Origin: Oculatella sp. LEGE 06141
GTDB taxonomy: Bacteria; Cyanobacteriota; Cyanobacteriia; Elainellales; Elainellaceae
Assembly (NCBI RefSeq): GCF_015207605.1
Contig: NZ_JADEWO010000001.1
Span: 288,893 to 352,892 of the forward strand
Reading direction: 5' to 3'
DNA: 64,000 nt
The position numbers and the translations under genes were made by a program. The notes beneath the pieces were generated by a model. The model was not told where the DNA came from. It saw nothing but the letters and a program-made list of their open reading frames with translations, and did not search any database. Below are positions 10,088 to 19,022 of the stretch, piece after piece. The stretch's first letter is position 1. Every line of letters begins with the position of its first letter.

Positions 10088-10993
10088 ATGAATGACATCA
10101 GCGGCTATAAGTTAAAAGTCTCGCAGCTTCAGGCATTTGTCACCGTGGTTGACTTTGGCAACTTCAGCCTGGCGGCGCTTCATCTGGGGTTATCGCAATC
10201 TACCGTGAGCCATGCGATCGCCACCCTGGAAGACGAGCTTGGCGTGGTGCTATTAGCCAGGGGGCGGCACGGTGCCGTGCTGACCTCCGAAGGGGAAGAA
10301 ATCATTGAAGACGCGCGGCGAGTGTTGCAGTTGTTGGACTCGATTCAGCACAAAGCCAATTTAGCCAAAGGGCTGCAAGGGGGGCAGGTGCGGGTGGCCT
10401 CGGTTCGCAGTATAGCCACCCACCTGTTGCCAGAGGTGATTTCTCAGTTTCGCGCTAAGTTTCCGATGATTAGCGTTGCCCTTTCAGAGTTCGATCGCTA
10501 CGTGGAAGTGGAACAAGCCCTGCGCGAGGGACAGGCCGAAGTGGGCTTTACCTCGCTGCCCACCACGGCTGATTTTCAAACCTGGGAGTTAATTCGCGAC
10601 GATTTTGTGGTTCTGCTACCGCCCGACGCTCATCACACGGCTCCTCCCTTAACCTGGGAGCAACTAGCCACCTATCCCATGATTGTGAACCGCCGCACCT
10701 CCCAACATAACAAAGCCGTTCGTGACCACTGTTTGCAGTTTGGCTGCACGCTCAAGGTCGATTATGAAGTGCGAGAAGACTCTACCATTATCAGCATGGT
10801 GAAACAGGGATTAGGAGCCACCGTCATGGCGCGACTGGCCGCCAAGCCGATTCCACCCGAAGTGCAAATTAGACCGTTACCCGTACCGCTGGAGCGAGTG
10901 ATTGGCGTTGCCATCCTGGCCGAGGCGCTCTTGCCCCGCTCTGTTTTTGCGTTTCTGGATGTCCTCAAAACGGTGGGACAGCCTTCTACCTAA
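10088..10993 (+). CDS. LysR family transcriptional regulator
   Basis: 301 aa, the standard LTTR length. The N-terminal winged helix-turn-helix spans about residues 10-70 (LQAFVTVVDFGNFSLAAL, then LSQSTVSHAIATLEDELG). The rest is a periplasmic-binding-protein-like co-inducer domain. It is divergent from the acetyltransferase-antiporter-ureAB genes and converges on ureD with 6 bp between. Position suggests it controls the urease/antiporter transcript, possibly together with its own gene. The inducer is unknown. The start ATG at 10088 follows TTGCCTCC, a weak ribosome site. Confidence 0.92.
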   Translation: MNDISGYKLKVSQLQAFVTVVDFGNFSLAALHLGLSQSTVSHAIATLEDELGVVLLARGRHGAVLTSEGEEIIEDARRVLQLLDSIQHKANLAKGLQGGQVRVASVRSIATHLLPEVISQFRAKFPMISVALSEFDRYVEVEQALREGQAEVGFTSLPTTADFQTWELIRDDFVVLLPPDAHHTAPPLTWEQLATYPMIVNRRTSQHNKAVRDHCLQFGCTLKVDYEVREDSTIISMVKQGLGATVMARLAAKPIPPEVQIRPLPVPLERVIGVAILAEALLPRSVFAFLDVLKTVGQPST

Positions 10994-10999
10994 CAAGAT

Positions 11000-11860
11000 T
11001 CATCGCTGCCAAACCCTGGGAGAACAGGCCGGACGCTGCAAGAGGTCTAGCCGCGCTAAATTCCATACCTGGGTAAACCAACGACGCACTTCTGCCGTTG
11101 AACTGCCGCGATAACGGCACAGCAGCCCTGCCATCAACCGAGTCACGCCCGCTTCCCCGTGATAGTTGCCGTCTGTCCAGAGCTGTCTGGCTTTTTCGAC
11201 CATGTCTTGAGAGGGCGATCGCCCCACAATGGCAAAACTGCCAATCACCGGATATCCTGCTAACCCGTGTGGACTCGTTAACATCTCGCTGCCTCCTTGC
11301 AACCACTGGGCATCAATCCACAACGGAGCGTTGTGCTGCCACACTTCGATGCGCGATCGCCACTCCCCGGTTAAAAACTGTTCGCCTCTGGCACTTCGCC
11401 CCAACCGAGCCACATCCCACCCCAGCCACAGCGCATCCGCTGCTAAATCGACCCGCAGCTCTTGCCGATAGCGTGCCCCATCAAACACGATCGCCTCTTG
11501 CGGCAACCATTCCAAACAGGCACCTGAAGCGACGTGAATCGCTGTGGATTGGGTGGCTTCTGCACCATTACTGCGGTAGACCTTGGCGGCAGCAGCCGTT
11601 GTGATCAGGGCTTGAGCCTGGGGATGAAGCTGAATATCAACAGAGAGGCGATCGCCGCCCACAATTCCGCCCGCCGTGTGCAGCATAACGGTATGACAAA
11701 CGCCTTCACCTTCCGGATAAAAGGGACGCTGCACTTTCAAAGGGGCTTGGGCATAGCTGCGGCTGAGCTGCGTCTTGTCCTGCGAGTGGGCAAATTCCAG
11801 TTGTAAGGTGCCATGCCAGCGGCTGGTGGCGATGTTGCTGATGTCAGGAGAAAGGGTCAA
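11000..11860 (-). CDS. ureD: urease accessory protein UreD (UreH)
   Basis: Scaffold of the UreD-UreF-UreG complex that inserts nickel into urease. 286 aa with typical SRWHGTLQLEF, LHTAGGIVGGDRL, TTAAAAKVYRS and LEWLPQEAIVFDGARY blocks. The only in-frame start upstream of the conserved domain is TTG at 11860, because an in-frame stop lies just before it. It is cut off from ureA by the LysR, acetyltransferase and antiporter genes. UreE, UreF and UreG are not in this window, so they must be elsewhere on the genome if the urease is active. Confidence 0.95.
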   Translation of the reverse strand: MTLSPDISNIATSRWHGTLQLEFAHSQDKTQLSRSYAQAPLKVQRPFYPEGEGVCHTVMLHTAGGIVGGDRLSVDIQLHPQAQALITTAAAAKVYRSNGAEATQSTAIHVASGACLEWLPQEAIVFDGARYRQELRVDLAADALWLGWDVARLGRSARGEQFLTGEWRSRIEVWQHNAPLWIDAQWLQGGSEMLTSPHGLAGYPVIGSFAIVGRSPSQDMVEKARQLWTDGNYHGEAGVTRLMAGLLCRYRGSSTAEVRRWFTQVWNLARLDLLQRPACSPRVWQR

Positions 11861-11875
11861 TGGCTTCGACTTGAG

Positions 11876-11907
11876 GGTTGATTAGGTTAAAGGTTGATTA
11901 GGTTAAA
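11876..11907. repeat. two exact 16-bp direct repeats upstream of ureD
   Basis: GGTTGATTAGGTTAAA is present twice in tandem with no spacer, starting 16 bp before the ureD start codon. On the ureD strand it reads TTTAACCTAATCAACC twice. It could be a regulatory binding site or a slippage repeat. It does not match the NtcA consensus GTA-N8-TAC. Confidence 0.7.
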
Positions 11908-12580
11908 CGTATCATTCCTGTGAGCCGGAGGCGCGATCGGGGCGCAGACTGCGGCAACGCTGGCACCGTTGCTTTATTCAACAAAAGAGAAGTTGGTACG
12001 CTGCCACCCTGTCATGTTGCAGCAGACATCACCTCTAAACGTACTGTATAGGGCGATCGCTGCTCTCGATCTAACGTATCTATCCCGACAATTCTTGCAG
12101 TCGTTGCGGAATACGAGCAATCGAGTTGAATTAGGAATAGAGGCTCGAAGAGTGAGGCTTTCGGTGGTGCAGGCAAATGCAGGTGGTTCATACCGTAAAT
12201 CAGCCGTAGACAAAGTAGCCAAAACAGTATGACCCGATGCCACAGCCATCAAAATTGGGGTGCCAAAGCCAGGGTGTGTTTGGCTAGAGACCTTGTCTGA
12301 ACAGTTGCCCTCTTTTCTACTGGGTTAACTGACCTGCTCAGAGGTGCAGCGTGTTTTGGCAGCAGCAGGCTCGTTCCTGTGGCTCTGGACTTCAGTCTGT
12401 GGGTTATATTTGCTGGGATGCTTCTGCAAAACTGGCGAATTCCAAGTTCAGACGTTTGTTGACCGTTCTACAGGGTCTACCGTGTTGGTCGTAGCATCCT
12501 CTTCTCAGTAACCGGAAATTAACCTGGCAGTGTTCAGTGCCGAGAAGCGATCGAAATGGGTTTAAGGGTTCAATCGGGGA
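11908..12580. other. intergenic region between ureD and the sigma factor gene
   Basis: About 670 bp without a convincing gene. Overlapping plus- and minus-strand ORFs of about 90 codons at 11969-12252 have no recognisable motif and no good ribosome site. Promoters for ureD (minus) and the sigma factor gene (plus) must lie here, but I cannot place them with confidence. Confidence 0.5.
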
Positions 12581-13219
12581 ATGCCAGCTCAAGATTGCCG
12601 GGTTAACAACACCTATTCTTCAGAACACATGCATTCTGATTCACCTGGTAACCAACCGCGATCGTTACTGCAACAAACCGATGCAGAACTATTCGTATCC
12701 CTCAAAGCTGGGCGGACTGGTGCGCTTGGTATTCTGTACGATCGCCATTCTGCATTGGTTTACGGATTAGCGCTGAAAACATTGGGCAACCCGCAAGAAG
12801 CAGAAGATTTGACCCAGGATATTTTTGTAACGCTGTGGCGCAGCAGTTCCTATGATCCGAGCCGTGGTTCGTTGCGAACCTTTTTGGCGATCATGACGCG
12901 ATCGCGAGCCATCGACCGGGTGCGATCGCGGACAGCAGCTCAACATCGGTTGGAACAATGGCACCCCCGCCGCTCAGAAGATGTTACAGCCAATCTTCCA
13001 TTTGAGCAGGTCGCGCAGGGCGAACGCTCTCAGGAGGTGCAAGCGGCGCTGGCGCAGTTGTCAAACAGCCAGCAACAGATTCTGAAAATGGCGTATTACG
13101 AGGGTCTCAGCCAGTCGGAAATTGCCAAGCAGTTAGCCATTCCGCTGGGCACAGTCAAAGCCAGAGCAAGGCGAGGTTTGTTGAAGCTACGCCAAACGCT
13201 GGCCGATGTTTTGAGTTAG
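12581..13219 (+). CDS. ECF-type RNA polymerase sigma factor
   Basis: 212 aa. Sigma region 2 is visible as LGILYDRHSALVYGLAL followed by EAEDLTQDIFVTLW, about residues 50-90. Region 4 (helix-turn-helix) is LSNSQQQILKMAYYEGLS then IAKQLAIPLGTVKARARRG, about 155-205. No regions 1 or 3 are present, so it is an extracytoplasmic-function (group 4) factor. The start may be ATG 12581 or ATG 12629 (MHSDSPGNQ), which would remove 16 unconserved residues. No anti-sigma gene is adjacent; uvrC follows after 109 bp. Confidence 0.9.
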   Translation: MPAQDCRVNNTYSSEHMHSDSPGNQPRSLLQQTDAELFVSLKAGRTGALGILYDRHSALVYGLALKTLGNPQEAEDLTQDIFVTLWRSSSYDPSRGSLRTFLAIMTRSRAIDRVRSRTAAQHRLEQWHPRRSEDVTANLPFEQVAQGERSQEVQAALAQLSNSQQQILKMAYYEGLSQSEIAKQLAIPLGTVKARARRGLLKLRQTLADVLS

Positions 13220-13328
13220 CTAGTACCCCACCCCCAACGTTCGGGAATTGTTAAAGGTCAGATGTACTGATGTGGCAGTATCCTGAAAAGGTGGACTGTA
13301 TGACCTCGTACATCATTCGCGATCGCCC

Positions 13329-15233
13329 GTGACAACGTCTCCTCAATCCATTTCTCTGGTGAAAGACCCCGATCGTCTGGAGGCTCGGCTCAAGGAAATT
13401 CCGCTGGAGCCTGGGGTTTATTTCATGCGCGATGCTGCCGACAACATTCTTTACATCGGCAAGTCGAAGCGGCTACGGGCGCGGGTTCGCTCCTATTTTC
13501 GAGACAATCACGACCACAACCCGCGCATTGCCCTGATGGTGATGCAAATTGCCGAGATTGAATTCATCGTTACGGATTCCGAAGCAGAAGCGCTGGCGCT
13601 GGAAGATAACCTGATCAAGCAGCACCAGCCTCATTTCAACGTGCTGCTGAAGGACGACAAAAAGTATCCGTATCTCTGCATCACCTGGAGCGACGACTAT
13701 CCCCGCATCTTTATTACTCGCAAGCGCAAGTTAGGCAAAACAAAGGATCGCTATTACGGCCCCTACGTGGATGTGGGCGCGTTGCGGCGCACGCTACACA
13801 TGGTGAAGCGGATCTTTCCACTGCGGCAGCGCCCTCAGCCGTTGTTTAAAGATCGCACCTGTTTAAACTACGACATTGGGCGGTGCGTTGGGGTGTGCCA
13901 GGGATTAGTAACCGTAGAGGACTATCGCAAGATCATGCAAAAAGTAGCGATGATCTTTCAGGGGCGAACCCAGGAACTGGAGGACGTTCTGGCGGCTCAA
14001 ATGGAAAAAGCGGCTGAAGAACTGAACTTTGAGTATGCGGCTCGGCTGCGCGATCAAATTCGCGGTTTGCAATCGCTTCATTCGCAACAAAAGGTGTCTT
14101 TGCCCGATGATACGGTGTCGCGAGATGCGATCGCCCTGATGGCAGACGATCAGCACGCCTGTATTCAACTGTTCCAAATTCGAGCGGGTCGCCTGGTGGG
14201 GCGCTTTGGTTTTGTGGCCGATGCTCAATCCGGCTCACCGGGAGCCATTTTGCAGCGGGTGTTGGAAGAACATTATCAAACGGTTGAAGATGTGGAGATT
14301 CCAGCCGAAATCTTGGTGCAGCACGACCTGCCCGAAGCCGAGATGCTGGCAGAATTTTTGTCAAAGCGCAAGAGCCGTAAAGTCACTATCTTGTTGCCGC
14401 AACGGCAGAGCAAAGCCGATTTAATTGAGATGGTAGAGCGGAATGCAGGGTACGAACTGGCACGCACCCAGCGGTTTGCCGATCGCAACCACCAGGCCAT
14501 GCTCAACCTGGCAGAACTGCTCGATCTACCCGACTTGCCCCACCGAATTGAGGGATACGATATTTCTCACATTCAAGGCTCGGATGCTGTGGCCTCTCAG
14601 GTGGTGTTTGTGGACGGCATTCCCGCAAAGCAGCATTATCGCCATTACAAAATTAAAAATCCAACGGTGCGATCGGGTCATTCCGACGACTTTGCCAGCA
14701 TGGCCGAGGTGATTGGCCGTCGTTTCCGTCGCTATGCTCAAGATCCGGAAATGCAGCGGGCAGGCAATCCAGACTTTCCCGATTTGGTGATGATTGACGG
14801 TGGTAAAGGGCAGCTCTCAGCGGTGGTTGAAGTGCTGCGCCAGATGAATTTAATGGAAGATGTACGTGTGGTGAGTCTGGCAAAGCAACGGGAAGAGATT
14901 TTTCTACCAGGAGAATCGCTGCCCTTAGACACCGAAGCGGAGCAGCCGGGAGTGCAGCTCTTGCGACGGTTACGGGATGAAGCCCACCGCTTTGCCGTTA
15001 GCTTTCACCGACAGCAACGGAGCGATCGCATGCGCCGTTCCCGGTTGGAGGAAATTCCCGGTTTAGGACAGCATCGTCAAAAACTGCTGCTAGGTCATTT
15101 CCGCTCGATCGATTACCTGCGAGAAGCCAGCCCCAAGCAAATTGCTGAGGTTCCTGGAATTGGGCCGAAGATGGCACAGCAAATTTACAACTACTTCCAT
15201 CCCCAAGCGACGGAAGAGCCATCCGTCTCTTAG
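13329..15233 (+). CDS. uvrC: excinuclease ABC subunit C
   Basis: Dual-incision nuclease of nucleotide excision repair. It is 634 aa with a GTG start. The N-terminal GIY-YIG nuclease domain spans about 20-100 (PGVYFMRD followed by ILYIGKSK). The UvrB-binding UVR motif is about 215-250 ([15 protein letters not shown]). The RNase H-like second nuclease is about 380-540 ([25 protein letters not shown]). Tandem helix-hairpin-helix motifs form the C-terminus ([26 protein letters not shown]). All catalytic blocks look intact. The stop codon TAG falls inside the end of a MITE-like element that starts here. Confidence 0.97.
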   Translation: MTTSPQSISLVKDPDRLEARLKEIPLEPGVYFMRDAADNILYIGKSKRLRARVRSYFRDNHDHNPRIALMVMQIAEIEFIVTDSEAEALALEDNLIKQHQPHFNVLLKDDKKYPYLCITWSDDYPRIFITRKRKLGKTKDRYYGPYVDVGALRRTLHMVKRIFPLRQRPQPLFKDRTCLNYDIGRCVGVCQGLVTVEDYRKIMQKVAMIFQGRTQELEDVLAAQMEKAAEELNFEYAARLRDQIRGLQSLHSQQKVSLPDDTVSRDAIALMADDQHACIQLFQIRAGRLVGRFGFVADAQSGSPGAILQRVLEEHYQTVEDVEIPAEILVQHDLPEAEMLAEFLSKRKSRKVTILLPQRQSKADLIEMVERNAGYELARTQRFADRNHQAMLNLAELLDLPDLPHRIEGYDISHIQGSDAVASQVVFVDGIPAKQHYRHYKIKNPTVRSGHSDDFASMAEVIGRRFRRYAQDPEMQRAGNPDFPDLVMIDGGKGQLSAVVEVLRQMNLMEDVRVVSLAKQREEIFLPGESLPLDTEAEQPGVQLLRRLRDEAHRFAVSFHRQQRSDRMRRSRLEEIPGLGQHRQKLLLGHFRSIDYLREASPKQIAEVPGIGPKMAQQIYNYFHPQATEEPSVS

Positions 15234-15371
15234 AGGACGTTCAACAGTCTAATTTATAGCCCACCCCCCGTAGGGGCGTAGCATTCGGGCAATACGTCTG
15301 GGTCTATTTCAAAGCTGTTTGCCGAATGCTACGCCCTTACACAGTTGATAGATTCCAAGCAACCTCCAAAC
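15231..15371. mobile_element. MITE-like element, copy 1
   Basis: Non-coding element of about 140 bp. The left end TTAGAGGACGTTCAACAGTC resembles, as an inverted repeat, the right end (reverse complement GGAGGTTGCTTGGAATCTATC). An inner inverted repeat, GTAGGGGCGTAGCATTCGG (15270-15288) against CCGAATGCTACGCCCTTAC (15322-15340), would form a strong hairpin. The inner arms are shared with the copy at 34265. The ends are degenerate, so the limits are approximate. Confidence 0.55.
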
Positions 15372-15485
15372 GGAATTTGGCGTTTTTGATTCAAATGAGC
15401 TGCGATCGCAACAACACCCCGTACTGATGCGATGAATGGCATCGTTACAGGGTGTCGAAGGGTGGCTTGCCGTAGCCGATTAGAA

Positions 15486-16370
15486 CTAAGCCGTAGCGGG
15501 CTGAGGCTGTTGTTTCTGTTGTGCCATTTCTAACAACCGCCGAATCCGATCCTCAGTGGGTGGGTGAGTGCGGAACAGCGACTGCAACCCTTCCCCAGAC
15601 AACGGATTAACAATTAGCAATGGTGAAAAGGCAGGATTGCCGTTCATGGGCAGCTGTCGTCCCATTTCTTCCAGCTTCGTGAGCGCACTGGCCAATGCGC
15701 CCGGATTTCCGGTGATTTCTGCCGAACCCGCGTCTGCGGCATACTCGCGAGTGCGCGAGATCGCCATCTGGATCAGAGCGGCTGACAGGGGAGCCAACAC
15801 AATCAGAAACAGCACGCCTAAAGGATTTCCGCCCTGCCGATTGTTACGGGTAACTGGCCCATACAATGCGCCAAAGGTTAGAATGCGCCCGACAAACGTA
15901 ATCGCGCCACCCAGCGTTCCGGCGACGGCTTGAGTTAGAGTGTCCCGATTTTTGACGTGGGTTAGCTCATGCGCCAAAACCCCTTCCAGTTCTTCCTGGG
16001 ACAGCAGTTCAAGAATGCCTTCTGTCACCGCAACGGCAGCATGTTGGGGGTCGCGTCCGGTGGCAAATGCGTTTGGCGTTTCGGTCGGAACTAGGAAAAC
16101 CGTTGGCATGGGAATACCAGCGCGATCGCTCAACCTGGCGATCGTGTCATACAGGTCTGGTGCTTGTTCGCGGGCGAGGGGTTGCGCTTGATACGCCGCT
16201 AACGCCGCTTTATCGGAATAAAACCAAGACCCTAGCGTGGTGAATGCTGCAAACAGCAGCCCCAAATAAAGTCCTTGCTCATTACCCGCCAGATAATAGC
16301 TCACCAATACAATCAAGCCGCTTAAAAGCCCCAAAAGGGCGGCTGTTTTAACCTGGTTTATACCCAACAT
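15486..16370 (-). CDS. HtpX-like membrane zinc metalloprotease (M48)
   Basis: 294 aa. Two hydrophobic helices near the N-terminus (about 10-50) are followed by the M48 zinc motif HELTH (in LEGVLAHELTHVKNRD). Two more hydrophobic segments follow, then the downstream Glu ligand region (SRTREYAADAGSAEIT). HtpX-type enzymes degrade misfolded membrane proteins. The length matches family members. It could equally be called htpX; several M48 paralogues are usual in cyanobacteria, so I leave the symbol blank. Confidence 0.92.
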   Translation of the reverse strand: MLGINQVKTAALLGLLSGLIVLVSYYLAGNEQGLYLGLLFAAFTTLGSWFYSDKAALAAYQAQPLAREQAPDLYDTIARLSDRAGIPMPTVFLVPTETPNAFATGRDPQHAAVAVTEGILELLSQEELEGVLAHELTHVKNRDTLTQAVAGTLGGAITFVGRILTFGALYGPVTRNNRQGGNPLGVLFLIVLAPLSAALIQMAISRTREYAADAGSAEITGNPGALASALTKLEEMGRQLPMNGNPAFSPLLIVNPLSGEGLQSLFRTHPPTEDRIRRLLEMAQQKQQPQPATA

Positions 16371-16751
16371 ATGCTTATACCCAATGCAGTTTTAGTAGCA
16401 AATCAAATTATAGGTTGATCTTAAAATCTCAGATTTTGTTAACGTCTTGTCTCTATCTAAACGTTGAACATTGGTCTTTCGACTGGTATAGATTCCCCTG
16501 TCCTGTTGAACGGTTTCTGAGAGGCTGTCTTACAGCAGTTCTCAATCGAGTCAGCCACAGTCTCGCCAGGATAGGTGTGAGGTGTAGGGTTTGGGGTGTG
16601 GTGAATGCAAATGGCTGTAAAAGCATCAACGGTCTCTTCCACGGGCGCAGCATTCGGTACGATCATGCTTCAAACGCCCTGCTGGCTTGCTGCAAGGTAC
16701 GCCACGTCCCTACCAGTGTTAAGGTGGAAGATTAAACTATCGGTTAATTTG
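16371..16751. other. intergenic region upstream of the protease gene
   Basis: About 380 bp with no supported gene. Short ORFs on both strands (16415-16735, 16453-16666) overlap each other and show no motif. A MITE-like element follows. Confidence 0.5.
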
Positions 16752-16929
16752 TTAGAGGTTGTTTGAACAGGAGCAACTGTGCTGCGGGTGCCCCTTAAAC
16801 AAATTCCCCAGCGGGGGCTTCCGGCCAGTTCGATGATCACCATTCGGCTAAACGCTGGCGCTGAAGCCCGAAGTTGGAGGATTTTAGGGCAATCTAAGGA
16901 ATACTCAGCACCTTTGAAGCATCCTCTAG
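16752..16929. mobile_element. MITE-like element, copy 2
   Basis: About 178 bp bounded by imperfect terminal inverted repeats: TTAGAGGTTGTTTGAACAGG on the left, and on the right the reverse complement CTAGAGGATGCTTCAAAGG. No open frame of note lies inside. It matches the ends of the other copies at 15231, 34265, 50397, 57395 and 59086. Confidence 0.6.
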
Positions 16930-16986
16930 CAGGATCATGATGTACTATTCGGTTGCTGATGTCATTCAGCACTGATTCAGAACAGG

Positions 16987-17313
16987 ATGAGTGGAACCTC
17001 AGGCTGTAAAACGATGTCAAGTCAATCAGATAACCAGTCGGATCACGTTCATTACGAGGTTGCACAACCTCTTGTGAGTCGCAGCGAACGATGTGACAGG
17101 CATGATGCGATTCAACAGTTAGAGGATTACCTGGAAAACGACATTAAACCTGCCGTTCATTCGCTGGTAACGTCCTCTAAACCTCTTTGCTGGAACGATG
17201 ACCTGGCAGATTGGCTCGATCGCCAACGGTTAGAGCTGCATCGGTCTGCGGTTCAGGCTGGGCAAGCAGCGAGAAAGACGAGAGCGGTATTGCTTAGGAA
17301 GCAGCCGCATTAA
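16987..17313 (+). CDS. hypothetical protein
   Basis: 108 aa, hydrophilic and mostly helical in prediction by eye (SERCDRHDAIQQLEDYLEN, then a tryptophan pair near WNDDLADW). No domain recognised. The start may instead be ATG 17014 (MSSQSDNQ). It is followed closely by another small helical protein on the same strand, so the two may form an operon. Role unknown. Confidence 0.5.
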   Translation: MSGTSGCKTMSSQSDNQSDHVHYEVAQPLVSRSERCDRHDAIQQLEDYLENDIKPAVHSLVTSSKPLCWNDDLADWLDRQRLELHRSAVQAGQAARKTRAVLLRKQPH

Positions 17314-17337
17314 AGCGGCAGTTTGAACAATAGTTCT

Positions 17338-17703
17338 ATGGGTGATTTGTCGAGCGGTGGGCCAGATCTCGATGATTTGAAAAGCTGCCTTTCAGACTTG
17401 GAGGACGTTGTCACTACTTTTTCAGAATTGATCGACGAAATGGAAGCGGTCGATCGCGCCTCTCAAGCATCACGGGTTTCGCAAAAATTTCATCAACTCG
17501 TTACCGATCTGCGGCAAAATTGCGATCGCTTCCGCAGAGATGTTGCCGATTATCGCACTATTTTAATGGCGGAAGAGACGCTCTGGTCTGCGTCCGAGTT
17601 AGAGGAAGCGTATAGTAATCTCACCGATCAAATCCTCAAAATTAGGCAGTACGTGATGCTGTCAGAAAAAGTGTTTTTGCGCTTCTTGAGAGAAGAGATT
17701 TGA
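17338..17703 (+). CDS. small coiled-coil-like hypothetical protein
   Basis: 121 aa from ATG 17338; the frame is open back to a TTG at 17323. It is acidic with heptad-like spacing of hydrophobic residues (LKSCLSDLEDVVTTFSELI and LVTDLRQNCDRFRRDV), suggesting a helical bundle or coiled coil. No known family recognised. Codon usage and HIP1 content look like the neighbours. It lies 24 bp after the preceding hypothetical gene. Confidence 0.6.
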   Translation: MGDLSSGGPDLDDLKSCLSDLEDVVTTFSELIDEMEAVDRASQASRVSQKFHQLVTDLRQNCDRFRRDVADYRTILMAEETLWSASELEEAYSNLTDQILKIRQYVMLSEKVFLRFLREEI

Positions 17704-17925
17704 AATTGTATCGACTTGTATCGACTCCAGTGGAAGCCGAGTCAGAGCCGGGTTATGCCAAACTCCTACGAACGGGTTTGGTACCCCTGAGAACGTGATT
17801 CAAAATGCTGGAGTGATTCAGTTAGAATAGCTTGGCAGACATTGGGCCGGTTAGTTTCACGCACTCAGGTTAGGCTGAGCAGCTTGCGTGAGGCGATCGC
17901 CCCATCGACCGAGGAGTGAGCGGAC

Positions 17926-18951
17926 ATGACGCAATTGAATAACGCCCTGACCCTCTTTTTTAGCCTGCTGGTTGAGGCGGTGCCATTTTTGCTCATTGGG
18001 GTCGTGTTTTCCAGCCTGCTGCTGCTGTTTGTTGACGAACGCAAGCTCGTAGCTGCCGTTCCTCGACATCCGCTGCTCGGCGCGCTGGCAGGGAGCCTGA
18101 TTGGTTTTTTGTTTCCAGTGTGCGAATGCGGCAACGTGCCGGTGGCAAGGCGGTTGTTGGTGCAGGGTGCCCCGGCATCAATGGCGATCGGCTTCTTGCT
18201 AGCGGCTCCTACCGTCAATCCGATTGTCCTGTGGGCAACCTGGACTGCCTTTCGAGATCAGCCCGAAATTGTGTTTATGCGGCTTGGCTTTTCGCTGCTG
18301 ATTGCCGCCACGATTGGTTGGGTTTTTAGTGCACAGGCCGATTTGCGTCCACTCTTGCAACCCAGTGTGGCGCGATCGATGCTACCCCCCCAGGCAGCGG
18401 CACGTTCTAAACCCCATGCTTCAGAATCGACGCTGCTTCAATCTGGGACATTTATGCTGGGTCAACCCGGCAACCCGGTGCGTCTCGATGCCAGCGGAAT
18501 GCAGGCGGCGGCGGTTGCCAATCCGGCGTTGACTCAGCCGTGGTCGTACCGGATTCAGCTTGTGCTGGATAACATTGTGCAGGAGTTGCGGGAGTTGGGT
18601 GGCGTGCTGGTAATTGGTAGCGCGATCGCGGCTATTGTACAAATTGCTGTTCCACGCGACATTATTTTGGGACTGGGGCAAGGGCCAATCTCGTCGATTG
18701 TGGCGATGATGATTTTGGGCTGCGTGGTTTCGATCTGCTCGACCGTTGACTCGTTTTTTGCGCTGTCGTTTGCTTCAACTTTTACCAGCGGTTCGCTGCT
18801 GGCGTTTCTGGTGTTTGGGCCAATGATTGACCTCAAAAATATTGGTCTGTTGCTCTCGATTTTTCAAGGTAGAGCCGTTGTTTACCTGTTTGCGTTGGCT
18901 GCCCAAATGACCTTTTTATTCACGTTGCTGGTGAATTTGTACATGAACTGA
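17926..18951 (+). CDS. COG0701/DUF318 permease
   Basis: 341-aa membrane protein with about eight helices in two halves separated by a polar linker (about residues 145-200). The signature FPVCECGNVPVARRLL, with a CxC near residue 65, and the following AAPTVNPIVLWATW belong to the DUF318/UPF0718 permease family. That family includes ArsP-type exporters, but the substrate here is unknown. The ribosome site GAGGAG precedes the ATG by 9 bp. The next gene encodes the TIGR03943 protein that commonly accompanies this permease in cyanobacteria and Firmicutes. Confidence 0.9.
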   Translation: MTQLNNALTLFFSLLVEAVPFLLIGVVFSSLLLLFVDERKLVAAVPRHPLLGALAGSLIGFLFPVCECGNVPVARRLLVQGAPASMAIGFLLAAPTVNPIVLWATWTAFRDQPEIVFMRLGFSLLIAATIGWVFSAQADLRPLLQPSVARSMLPPQAAARSKPHASESTLLQSGTFMLGQPGNPVRLDASGMQAAAVANPALTQPWSYRIQLVLDNIVQELRELGGVLVIGSAIAAIVQIAVPRDIILGLGQGPISSIVAMMILGCVVSICSTVDSFFALSFASTFTSGSLLAFLVFGPMIDLKNIGLLLSIFQGRAVVYLFALAAQMTFLFTLLVNLYMN

Positions 18952-19022
18952 GGCACACTCACAACCAACCAGCGGTTTAATGACTTCCCCCTCTCCCTGT
19001 TCTTCTATTCGGCTGAACCAAT

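Noticed and set aside
11969..12252. Overlapping ORFs on both strands between ureD and the sigma gene
   Set aside because: No motif, no ribosome site and equal length on both strands suggest chance.
16415..16735. ORFs upstream of the HtpX-like gene
   Set aside because: They overlap minus-strand ORFs and the edge of a MITE, with no recognisable protein features.
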